Shown here: one piece after another, positions 1 to 10,915 of the stretch
How the letters are laid out: each line of letters starts with the position of its first letter
How positions within the stretch are numbered: position 1 is the first letter of the stretch
From: Apostichopus japonicus
Lineage: Eukaryota > Echinodermata > Holothuroidea > Aspidochirotida > Stichopodidae
Direction: 5' to 3'
DNA length: 64,000 nt
Assembly (NCBI RefSeq): GCF_037975245.1
Contig: NC_092561.1
Coordinates: 6,766,501 to 6,830,500 of the forward strand
Notes under the pieces: generated by a model
The model's input: only the letters and a program-made list of their open reading frames with translations
Told to the model about the DNA's origin: nothing
The model's database searches: none
Translations under genes and position numbers: made by a program

Positions 1-3000
1 TCCCCATTACTAGTGTACAATATGTTAAAACTTAATATATATATACTGTAGGAACAGCCAAATTGGTCATAATATATTCAAATATAGGCCTATTTTATTC
101 ATATCATGCTTTTCTCAAATCCTAATTCCCCATTACTAGTGTACAATATGCTGAAAACAAAAGAAATGAGAATAATAACTGGTCTCACTCTCAGATACCA
201 ATAAATACCACACATAACATATCAACAAGAACAGCTTTCCTAATTGGCCTCAAATTTTGAAAAAGTCAGTTGCTAAGGTACAGGTATAGGTGGACAAAGT
301 CTGCACCCTACCGGCATGTTTTTGTGCTGCCGGTTCTGCATGGCTACTCAAACACTAAATGCCTCACCTCTGAGGGGGTGAAATATATATTGACACATAA
401 ACCACATGACTGTTCATATTCCTTAGAGTATGAAAAATTTTAAGAATGTCTGACACTGAACCCTAATGGACATCTATATACTGATAAGTACTTAATCAAC
501 AACAGTCTTCATTGTTTAAATAGTACTACTGGTGAACAGTAATAACAACAAATTTATCTCAGAACCGAAAGAGGAGAAAGTTAATGACTGGTGCAAATTT
601 ATCATTGATCAGCACTCTCAGATCACTGTGTAATTTACTTAAATTTAAGAAAAATTTATAAATTTTGTAAAAGTTTGAAAATCTTGAAGTACGGTACGAC
701 CAGAGCTGAAGGCTAAACAGATAGGAATCTGTTTCTTTTAAAACAGAAAATACTAAAAGCAACTTGTAAATTCATATGATGGGTATTAGTACTGTATCAT
801 GCAACAGCTTTCACTACCTCTGTGCATTTTTTTCTTTTTGTTTTCAAATTCAGGTGACTACATATCTGTACTGGCTGAATGCCAGAGGATATTACATTTT
901 GCCAGTAAAAAGACAAAAAGAGGCACTTGGAATCTTTCACCAGCAGACATTAAAAACAATTAAGTAACACATGACAAGTTGGTAAACAAGTTCTGTAAGT
1001 CAATATTCAGGTCTAAAATTAGCCATGCAATTACTGCTTGTTACCAGCAAGTATTATTGCCAGACTGCTTCCAAAAGCCTGTATACATGTGTACAGTGAC
1101 AAGCTGTATTGCAAATCAGCAAATCAGATTTGTTATGCACACGTTTGCATTAGACTTAAATGATTGGATAGAACTGTAAAATGTTTCTAGGCCTACAAAT
1201 CACAGTTTTCTATAAATAACAGAGATGATAAATTATAAACTGAACACTGAATGCTATACAGTAGTATATATTTTCAGTATTTTATGGCCGACAAAATTCA
1301 CAAATTTGCTAAAACTTGAGGCAAAAATCCAAATACTGAACACTTTTCTGTACACTTCTGAACTCTATGGACTAATATTACAACAACAAGTGCACAGTCT
1401 TTAATTAAAATGTTTCTAACCAATTCTTAGGTTCTTCCCTTGACTTACAATTTATTATATCCATGGCAAGTATCAAAAGCATCCTTGGATGTTGCCTGTG
1501 AAACAAGTTTCCTTTTCCCTCCAGAGTATTACCTTTTAGTATATAAATTTATCCTTGAGATCTTCCAATAATCTGCTACTGTAATTAGATTCCCTAATGT
1601 TCCATCTAACATATATATATTGCAAAGATCATACTTTAAATAACCTTGAGAAAGTAACAAGGTCAACAGAATGGAGATAATGAAAAGACTGCATCCCGCC
1701 ACCTGCTTTTTCACTTGATAGAAATCTTCAGACTGTCTTTCTGGATAATGGTATTACATGATCTATTGCATTTAATACTTCTAAAAGTTTAGAGACTGTC
1801 AACTTTGTCGAGAGAGGTGCCCCCTTATCATTAATAAGAGCATATAAACTAGCGTTACATTGACTGGTTGGATAAATGGATCTTCAGGCAGAAACCAAAA
1901 TTAGAGGGAAAATTGATGTATATAATTTTTTTTTAAATTTCTAATCGTGACATACCATTGATCTATTCCACGATGTATAAGTCGTTTCTTTGAAGTAACA
2001 TAATTTTTAACTTTCTCATTATTAATCACTTTGATTGCTGCTTTCATTGTCTAACATTTCCAAAGGCTAAACTAGGATTTTTATAAGGCTGAACATTCAG
2101 TGTAGAGTGATATGCTTTGCATACTTGATACTAAATGGTCAATTAAAGGTGCTCTTAGGATCTTAATACATAGACCCTACAACTATCTGTCCGAGGGACC
2201 ACGGCCCTGACAAAGTTAACCATTTACGGTAATTAACTTTCTTGAAACCAACAGGGTTTGAAGAATACAGTAGTTCATGTGAAATCCTGCAAATGTGAGG
2301 GTCGTGGATGAGAACATGCCAAGTAATATTAAGCCTACCCTTTAACAATCCAATGCAAACAAGTAATGATTTGGGACATCATAATATATATGCATTGCCA
2401 ACTTAACTTGGCTATCTTTTATAGCTTTTGCCAAAATATACCAAACAGTACTCACATCACTGGTGTGCACTAGTTTATTTAAAAAGAATAATTTCAACTT
2501 AATGTTTACAACAATTGTGGAAAATGAAGTAAGCCTTATAATCATGGGCATATGATAAAGGCTAGGCCTACAGTAGTACTAGTAGTATTACCATTAGCAG
2601 ACAAGTTGAATTACACAACTGTAGCGTAAGTTCCAATGGCTTATGTTTGTGCCACTTAACACCAGCATTTTTTAACTTGAATATCAAGGAGGCCCTAACA
2701 TTTAGACTAGAGTTAACTTGCACTGTGATGTGAGTGCAGACTATGTTCGTTCCTGGCCCATACCAGTAATAATTAAAATGCCAAGGAGAAAACCTACAGC
2801 CTATCAAAGGTTATAAATATTTAGGTTCCCAAAAATTTATTAATTCTTATTTTTTAAATTAAATTGCAGCATAGCTATTAAAGTTAGACCTAAATTAAGC
2901 TACGGACTACGCTATATAATCAGAATAAAATTGGCCAAAATTTAGGCTATTGATCACATTCTTACTTAATAATATGGCCACTGCAGTATACAGTTTTATC

Positions 3001-3267
3001 CGTCTATCTTGTGAAACCCTTAATCTCCAATTCAATATTCCACTGTTCTACTTAACTCGGTCAATGTTAAGGGTAATGTCAGGGTCTACTTTGATTATGT
3101 CATACTCAAACTTTGTCATAGGCAAACGTTAGGGGCAACAGGCGTTAAAGTTTAGCCTACATCAGTTCGAAACCGGCTAGACCTAAATCGAATGGAGAGG
3201 ATGATGCCTGTTTTATATCATTAACAGCAATCCCACACACATGTTAGACAAACGCATGACAACTTAC
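1..3267. other. AT-rich region, no gene seen
   Basis: No stretch here has the features of a coding exon: the open frames are short, their composition is not protein-like, and none is bounded by matching splice sites. The DNA is AT-rich with scattered short A or T runs. It could be the intron of a minus-strand gene whose candidate first exon lies at about 3268-3360 and whose remaining exons would lie left of the window, but nothing inside the stretch supports that directly. Confidence 0.5.
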
Positions 3268-3360
3268 CAGCGGTCTTCGAAGTTGAAATAAGTGGCTTTA
3301 ATATAATCCAAACTTTGTTCCAAACCAAAGTCGTTGATCACTGAATTAGGGTTCGTAACA
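3268..3360 (-). other. Possible minus-strand 5' exon with a strong donor site
   Basis: On the minus strand a consensus donor (CTG|GTAAGT) follows 3268. The sequence upstream of it has one open frame (reading ...NSVINDFGLEQSLDY...) but no in-frame ATG, and the nearest ATG opens only a seven-codon frame. It could be a non-coding first exon, an internal exon of an unrecognised gene, or chance. I recognise no protein family. Confidence 0.2.
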
Positions 3361-3685
3361 TGGACGATCGGTATATATGGTATATTACAGATCGAGTGAA
3401 GAAACCTAACGGTAGGCTATATTTGTACACACTACACAGCATGCAACTGGCATACACAAATGTACACTACCAGACACCAACAGATGTTGATATTGTGCAA
3501 CCAATTTCAAAAGAGATGGTCTTGTGTAAAACCGCAGAATTGGTAACCGTTATACAAAAAGGAGGGCGTTTTTTAGAATTCGTCTTGCAACAAAAGCTTT
3601 ACTCAGCCCCTTCGTCATTTACGTTACCATGTTTGTCCGGATGTTCCTCGCATGACGTGTCATGCGTTCGGTTGAATTTAGAGAC

Positions 3686-4060
3686 TTAAAAGGGTGTGAA
3701 GACTCGCGCAAAAAGAAACGTCTAATGCCGGTAATTTGACCTAGTTTCGAATGAGGTGTAACAGAAGTGTTAAACACCACCATCGATCCCAGAAAATACA
3801 CACAGCTTACTACCGTCGGTATTTAGACCAGGGAGTTGTTAACTCCCCGATAAGACACTAGTGTACAGTCAGTACATACTGCTGCGGTCAATACCCACAG
3901 CACAGTATACAAATGCGATACAAAATACAAAATACGATGGACATCTCAGGTCCAGCTAAAGATAACAATTAAGGTATCACGTTTCATTACTGTCTGCATT
4001 TTGTAGCGACATGAACAAAACGCCACTTGCAAGCAACAGAAACAGGCCTTTCTTCAGATA
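3686..4060 (+). mobile_element. TTAA-type MITE (family P), copy 1, 3'-damaged
   Basis: This begins with TTAA followed by the shared left end (AGGGTGTGAAGACTCGCGC) and then follows the same 370-bp consensus as the copies at 54166, 57987 and 59871. The right end is lost: after the AAGCAACAGAAA block the sequence diverges and the right terminal repeat is missing. It has no coding capacity. The TTAA flank and terminal repeat suggest mobilisation by a piggyBac-type transposase, an inference from target-site choice only. Confidence 0.75.
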
Positions 4061-4140
4061 ATTGTAGTAACCCCACCCAATGTGCAAGATGGGGTCAAAA
4101 GTATATTACAACTGAGGAGTATCATAGAAAATAAATGTTT

Positions 4141-4498
4141 GCAAACTGCTTATCTACTGCAAACAGCATGTATGGGTTAAAGCTAAGAGGGCCTGCAGCC
4201 TTTCTCATTTTGCTATCCACAGTCATAGGTTTACCTTCCTAATCCCCTTTTCTTCTTTTTCACCTCTTTTGTTACACCCCTCAGAGATAATCTTCACAGT
4301 CCTTAATCCTCTTATCACTCTTCCCATCTATAATACCTCTACTTTGTTGTGTCCAGCTATTTTTGCTCTATTAAATTGCTCATTTGTCCTATTTAACTGT
4401 CTTTCCATCAGTCTCTTAACGTGTCCTTAGTTTTTTTTTTCGTTTCAGTTAGCCTCCCAATGAAGATCCTGCTAGGACTGAAACATCAGGCAGTGCAT
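4141..4498. repeat. Dispersed repeat family R, degenerate copy
   Basis: It begins with GCAAACTGCTTATCTACT, also found at 20371. Near its far end it carries, in reverse orientation, a degraded form of the family core GATCCTAGCAGGATCTTC, seen clearly at 20433 and 53226. The middle is pyrimidine-rich and not obviously shared. Whether it is one element or two neighbouring fragments cannot be settled by eye. Confidence 0.45.
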
Positions 4499-6340
4499 TA
4501 AAAATATTACATGATTACACACACAACAGCTAGGTTAATAGGGATGTGGCATTCACTTTAACGGGTACCCTTATATTTCTTTACATTCCTTTGCCATTAA
4601 TTGTGCATGATCATGGTCACAGTAACTCTACAGGTCCAACGTAAAATGGTCATTCAATTTCTTGTAAAGAAATGGGGCTTTTGACAGTTGTTTTCTTTAG
4701 GCTTGTTGATTATTATATTGACAATGCTGGATTTGCATTGTCTTTATTTAGTTCTACTGCTATACATGTGACCAAGCTGGCTAATGAAGCTCATACCCAT
4801 GAGTGTGGGTGGGGAGAGGAGGGGAGAGGAGAGGAGTGAAGGGGAGAGGAATATTTCAGATTACTGACTGGTGGCCTCCACCCACTTTCTAATAGCAAGT
4901 GTAATTATACATACAACCATCATAAGTAACTCATTGATCAGAGAAGATGTCAAAAAAAAAAAAAAAAAATGTGAGCAAGGTTTTTTTATATAATGGCAAT
5001 TTATTAATTCATCTCTTTACTAATTTCTTAATATTCTTAAACTTCATCTTAAAAGTCAAAATCCTTTAAAACTGAAAGAAATGAGAGGAACAAACAACAC
5101 ATGCATTTATTTACACCAAAGGACACACAACCATTCTCCGACAAAGATTTCACGGTCCCCGAGAACTTCTACCAGTGGAAACCATTAGCTATTTCTTTAG
5201 TTTATACCTATAAGCTATTTTTTAGAGAAAGAAATTTTTTGTCAAAGCACTGTTTTACAGAGAAAAAAAAAGAAAAAAGAACAAAATGAAACCTACCAAC
5301 AATTTTGACTCCATCCAGCAAAAGGTTTATAAGATTAGTTTAAAAATTTACTGGCCCTTGTCAAAAATAGTAACATTTCATTCATTGAATTAAAAATAAA
5401 AACCATTTTCCCTCCAAGTATCATCAACTCCGGAGTGTAGGAAAGAAACTATTCCCATGACAGTGTAACAATACAGGTAGCAAATTTACTCCGATATACG
5501 AATGCTTGGGAAAATAGTTTTGCCTCTCAGAAGACCAGAAAAAACATGAGGTCAAACTGGATAAGATGAAGTTTACACTGTTCATCGTTCTCTTTATATC
5601 ATAAAATATTTTAATTTCACTCTAAGATACTTTCCTACCTCTGCAAGACTACTTTCATGGGAAATTAATTTTGTTCTTGTTTGGTATTCTCCAAATGTGA
5701 TGTGTTATACCAATTAGTCCAAGGCCTTATTAGCTATTTATGAAAAACTTGGATGATGTTGTAAGGAAGCTTAGTATAAGCATTCCTGCTTGACATGATC
5801 AATGCTGTGTATTCCATTTCACATGATCACTGAACTTAAGTTAAAAACATGAATGCCACACAAAGAATACCTTACCAGACCACGAATAGAGGGAAAACTT
5901 TTCAAAAGTGATAAGAAAAAAATTGGTTCCACTATATTGAAGATGAGGATAAAATATCTCTCTCTCCTAAACCTCCATATTCATTTCGATTCTTGATGCT
6001 GTGAAGGTCACTTTAAAAACCTGCATCATTTGCAACCCAATTCCATCAATACAGGACCATACCTTGTGTTCTTATGGTTTTTTAATTCTAAACATATAAC
6101 AAAAACATAGTTATTTTTCTGATAGATACTACAAAGTATTCACCTTATAAGATGAAGCAATAATGTCACAGACTAATTAATTTATGTTCTAATTCCATTT
6201 TTCACAAGGAAGGTTCACAAAGGATTTCAAGGGAGCAAGAAACCCTTTCATATGCTTTTTTGGGATCAAATTTTGAAAACTTGTTATGATGAAACTTTAC
6301 TAGCCTCTGATACATTCAATTTTCTATAACCGATTCAAAG
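4499..6340. other. No feature seen
   Basis: Ordinary AT-rich sequence with a purine-rich GGGGAGAGGA tract near 4810-4850 and an A run near 4952. No exon with matching splice signals and no recognisable repeat was found. Confidence 0.5.
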
Positions 6341-6344
6341 ATTA

Positions 6345-7154
6345 ATAGGTAGTGCATTATACAATGATGTACAGTAAGGTAGGATACATTACAGTGCAGA
6401 ATGACATACTTTACTATATACTACGGTACAGTATGGTAAAGTATGGTACTTACTGTAATATACCGTACGATATAGTACAGTACTGTGCAGTACTTAAAGT
6501 ACAATACAATATCATGCAGCACAGTACAGTAGGATACATTACAGTGCATTATGACATACTTTACTATACACTACGGTACAGTATGGTAAAGTATGGTACT
6601 TACTGTAACATACTGCATGATATACATACTGTACTAGTACTACACACTACAATACAATACACAGTACAGTATGGTAGAGTATGGTACTTAACGTAACATA
6701 CTGCACAATATACATACTATACTACTCACTACAATACACACTATGGTAAAGTATGGTACTTACTGTAATATACCGTACAATATAGTACAGTACTGTGCAG
6801 ACTTAGATAAAGTACAATACAATATAATGCAGTACAATGCAGTACAGTACAGCATAGTAGAGTACACTACAGTACAATACAGCAGAGTGAGTGTACTGTC
6901 CTATACAGAACAGTATAGGACAGTACAGTATAGGACAGTACATGGAAGTATAGTATCATACAGCACAGTAGAGTATAGAAAAGTACAATACAACATAATA
7001 TAGTATAACTGTAGCAGAAAACAGTAAAGAACAGGATAGTAGAGTGCACTACAGCACAGAACAATACAATACCATACGGTACAGTGCAGTACAATACAAT
7101 ACAATACAGTACAAACCAATAGTGCAGTACAATTCAATATACTACCATACAGTA
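6345..7154. repeat. Degenerate TACAGTA-type satellite array
   Basis: About 800 bp made almost wholly of short variants of TACAGTA, TACAATA and TATGGTA. A higher-order period is visible: a block reading GGATACATTACAGTGCA... through GGTAAAGTATGGTACTTACTG occurs at about 6381 and 6531, and the second part recurs near 6745. Open frames here (YNIMQ/TVQY-type peptides on both strands) are by-products of the repeat. The right edge is interrupted by a hAT-like insertion whose duplicated target is array sequence. Confidence 0.85.
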
Positions 7155-7162
7155 CAGTAAAG

Positions 7163-7474
7163 TGCTGGTATTCAAACTATTTTGCTTGGTGACCCCAAGT
7201 TTCACCTTGATCGTATTGGAGGACCCTCCAGTGGCCGATGTTATGGCCTGTAGAAGGGGTCTACGGGGGGAGGCGCGGTATCGCCCTCCCCTTTTTGAGA
7301 ATCTTTATATCATTAAGGGTGAGTACTTGTATAATGGTGTAATAATTTGCAACTTTTGAAAGTAATTTATATTCCAAGATTTTTCCACATTTCTTTGTGT
7401 CACCAATTTCTTTTTACCTGAATATTTTTGGACACCCGAAAAAAGGGTCGTTACCCACACCTTGAATACCAGGG
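7163..7474. mobile_element. hAT-like non-autonomous transposon in the TACAGT array
   Basis: The inverted termini read CTGGTATTCAA at the left and TTGAATACCAG at the right. Flanking 8-mers CAGTAAAG (7155-7162) and CAGTAAAA (7475-7482) look like a target-site duplication with one mismatch. The 8-bp size and the left-end wording (TTCAAACTATTTTGCTTGGTGACCCC) are characteristic of hAT elements of the Charlie/MER5 type. It is 312 bp, with no transposase frame. Confidence 0.7.
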
Positions 7475-7482
7475 CAGTAAAA

Positions 7483-9835
7483 GTACACTATGGTACCATA
7501 TACTTTAGGATACAGTTACCCTACAGTATAGAAGACTAGGCCTACAGAACATTAAGAGTTCTGTACCATATCCTACCATGCAATTTAACATACCTTTCCA
7601 TACCATGGACTGTAAAGTTACAGAGGATTAAAGCATACTATACGGTCTACACTGCCAGAATTCTTTGATATTCTCTGTATTGGAACTACAGTTAAACTGA
7701 ACATATCACCAGGCTAATATTCATATGTAAAGATGGAATGTGTTGGTAAAGTAATCCTACATCTTAAAAAAAAATAACATGCTGATATAGGTCAAATTTT
7801 AATTTGCCAGTCCCTTTTTCAAATTTTAGATTTATTAACATGCAAAACCTGTTACCGGACACTATACAAACAAAAGCAACCTCATTAAAACCACCATTTT
7901 GATTTTTAAGCTTGAACTAATTTTTTTTAGCTTCTTATTAATGTCAATACTAATACATAACTTAAACAAATCCTTCTTCAATATCAATTTTAAGGTTTTG
8001 AACTAGAATTGTTTCATACATTCATAATTCAGGTTAATATGGAATATATTAGATAAAGGATTATTTCACAAAGAAAATATTCTCTCATAACTGATGGAGG
8101 AGTAAAACATCTTTCAAAAAGACCCAAATTTTAATACATCATTTGTTTCGTCAAGTTATCACTTTTACCTATACCTGGGTGTGTGTGTTAACTGAGGTCT
8201 CCATTTCGAAATTCTTACTCAGAATTTGCCTCAAAGTCTAACAAATGTAATTATTATTTTCCTTCTTTTCTAGGGCAAGGTAAGGGGGTAAGGTGGGGGG
8301 GGGGAGTTGGCTTTGCTTTCTTTGTTATGTCTAGATTTTTATGGGCTTTTTTGTTCTAGTTAATACTTTAAACAGATACTGGAATATGTGGGAAAAAGAA
8401 GGCTTATGTGAAGTTTTTAATTTTGAGTAAAATCATTGACATGCCTAGTATTTGATGCAGGTAATAAACAAATTCATTACATTTTTGTGTTAATATACTG
8501 AGCTCTCTACCCCTAATGACATACCTGGTCATCTTCAGACTACCATTTTTTCAGGGGTTTTTTGCCAGCGGCACACGAGACATTTGTAACGAATCGACGA
8601 CTTAAATATCCTTTACTTTAATTCAATCCACAACATCTAAACCAACTACATCCTCTATGTTACAGCTTCCATTCGTCACCATAGCGACAAGGCACATGGC
8701 TCAAGGCTGACGACAGATCTGATTACAATTGAGAGGAAATTTAAACTAATTAAAATTGTCTGAGCTGTCGGAGAATTTAATGAGAGCGAGGAGAACGATA
8801 TGTGAAGGTTCACGAAACTAAATTCTAAGCAAAAATGGTGGAGATCCGTAAGAGGCCGATCACAGATAATTTTTCCTTAACCCATCTTGAAAAAAAAAAA
8901 AAATTGGTTGGAAATTTTTATGCAAGGTTATTGTCCATGTTTACTTTCAAAATTAAGGTGACTATGTACAAAGACAAAAATCCAAGTCGACTTAAAATGT
9001 TCCCTTTTTCTTCATTTTGCATCGAAGCAATTCATAAGTCACTTAATAGTTTGTCAAGGCAGTGTGGAGAGTTGTTTGGATTGAGTAATTGAGCCCAACT
9101 GATCTGGGCAAGAAATTGTGGATACAATTTTGGATCAACATTTTCAACAGATCAATACATCCACAGATTTAGCCACAACAATCTACTGTAATTCTGATTA
9201 AACCACGAGTTTAATGTTGACCAGTGAGGAAAATACTTCCACCTCGGAGAACGACCGAAAGAAAAATGCAGAATCTGAACCTAATTAAATATACGATTCA
9301 TAATGTAAGGACACTTCTTATGAAAAGTTTTAAATTTGACAGTGCCAGTCAGTAGATAAATCCAAATCCAAAACAGAGTTTATGAACTACCCTGTCTCCC
9401 ACTATATTGAACCCCCCCCCTCCACTCACTGCCCCATCATCCATTTTTTCACAAACCACCAGTCTTATTTTCACAGATATGACTGGCTCTATTTGCCATT
9501 AAAACTATATTTAGTGTTTGTGTCAGGTGGAAGTGTCAGTTTTTTGTTGTTGCCATATTCCCCCAAATTTTAGATACCAAAATTGGTGACAGGCCCTAGA
9601 AGAAATCTCCTCCAATTTGTTTCCAGACATCAAGGGGAAGGAAACCAAGTTAATTTCTTGACTATAGACTTTTAGATAAGTAATACAAAAGAAAGTTAAA
9701 AGATTGACAAATAGTGACATGTAATAGATCTGTAGTCCTAAAGCACCACATTAGGTTTAAATGATTACATTTGGTAGTTGGTTGTTGAGGATATAGGCAG
9801 ATATTCTACTCAATCAAGATTAAAAAATTAGATAA
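7483..9835. other. No gene supported
   Basis: No recognisable exon or repeat. An ATG at 8835 in a fair start context is followed after four codons by a GTAAGA donor-like site, which could be a tiny first coding exon, but no downstream exon could be matched. A C run lies near 9411 and a G run near 8295. Confidence 0.4.
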
Positions 9836-10200
9836 ACAATGCTGTTTCGGAGCAACAATACTACATTGTGAAGTGTTCAGAAAAACAATGATGTATTGTG
9901 AAGATGTCAGAAAACAATGATGTATTGTAGTTACTGTCAGTCACATAATGATGTATTGTAGTAGCCATAAGTAAAAACCCTGCTGTATTGTTATAAATGC
10001 CAGTAGAACAATGCTGTATTGTAATAAGCTGAACAAACAAACAATAAAGAATTGTAATATACTGCCAGGACAGAGACAATGCTGTATTGTAATATGCTGT
10101 CTGGACAAAAAGAACAATGCTGTATTGTAATATGTCTGGACAAAAACAATGCTGTATTGTGATATGCTGTCAGAAAGACAAATGCTGTAGTGTCGTATCT
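9836..10200. repeat. 36-bp minisatellite array A (GCTGTATTGT family)
   Basis: About eleven degenerate units built on ACAATGCTGTATTGTAATATGCTGTC. Each good unit contains ACAAT and ATTGT, which are reverse complements five bases apart. The same unit forms the larger array at 13660-14505 inside the ARFGAP gene. This array starts about 0.7 kb past the ARFGAP stop codon and may lie in its 3' UTR or just beyond. Confidence 0.85.
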
Positions 10201-10470
10201 GCTGGTACTCCACTAGAGCAGATGTAGTGATTAACAAAACCGGTGATAAACTTGGCCACAAATTTTACAAACAAGTTTACGGGCAAGAACAGAAAGATGA
10301 CACCTCTTTCTTGCTGCTAAGTAAGCAACAGTGTGCACAATTTCTTCATCTGAGTCAACTTTCACAAATATAATATCTGGAAATATGATCGTGACACTTT
10401 TGAAGATTGTCAAATATGTTTGGTTGAAAGAACTGAAACATTATGGAACCGTATCAATAAAGAAAACAGG

Positions 10471-10647
10471 CTGCAGAAGCAGCAAAATCCCCTGCAGCAA
10501 GGCTGAATCAATATCAAACAATAGAGATTACATCCCCCAGACCAGTAGTGCCTATTGTGTCAAAACAAAGGCAGTGCCTATTGCGTGAAACTGCACAGTA
10601 CAAACATCTTTCATCCTATGCAGCCTAGCTGCAGGAGGCTGCAGCCC
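10471..10647 (-). mobile_element. GCTGCA-ended MITE (family C), copy 1
   Basis: Both ends carry GCTGCAG words in inverted orientation. Internal blocks shared with copies at 35186 and 52171 include GCTGCATAGG near one end, TGCAGTTTCAC, a GTAATCTCT motif and CTTGCTGCAG near the other. A short internal segment (ACAATAGGCACT) is duplicated here. No coding capacity and no clear target-site duplication. Confidence 0.6.
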
Positions 10648-10915
10648 CCACAGCATTCTTTTTACGACACAATGCCTCGGAAGAGATAACGAATCATCCG
10701 TGAGAAGTAATTCCCATTAGATGAAATAGATGGAACCAAACCAAGGAGTAGGTGATCATATCGTGAGATCAATAATTCCGATGACAGGATCCCACGGGTG
10801 GATCAAATAATCAGATGGGATCATAAAAACAAAAAGACGTCGTCGTCCAATCCGGGAATAACACCATCAGAATGTTGAAATGTTGGAAAATATTTTCTCT
10901 GCTGAGGAGGGCGGT

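Noticed and set aside
3360-3689. 109-codon plus-strand frame
   Set aside because: No recognisable protein; it overlaps the edge of a MITE and a candidate minus-strand exon.
6352-7137. Tyr/Val/Cys-rich open frames on both strands
   Set aside because: Pure by-products of the TACAGTA satellite.
8835-9092. 85-codon frame with a good start context (MVEIRKRPITDN)
   Set aside because: Lysine/phenylalanine-rich with no family resemblance; a donor-like GTAAGA after four codons is suggestive but no following exon was found.
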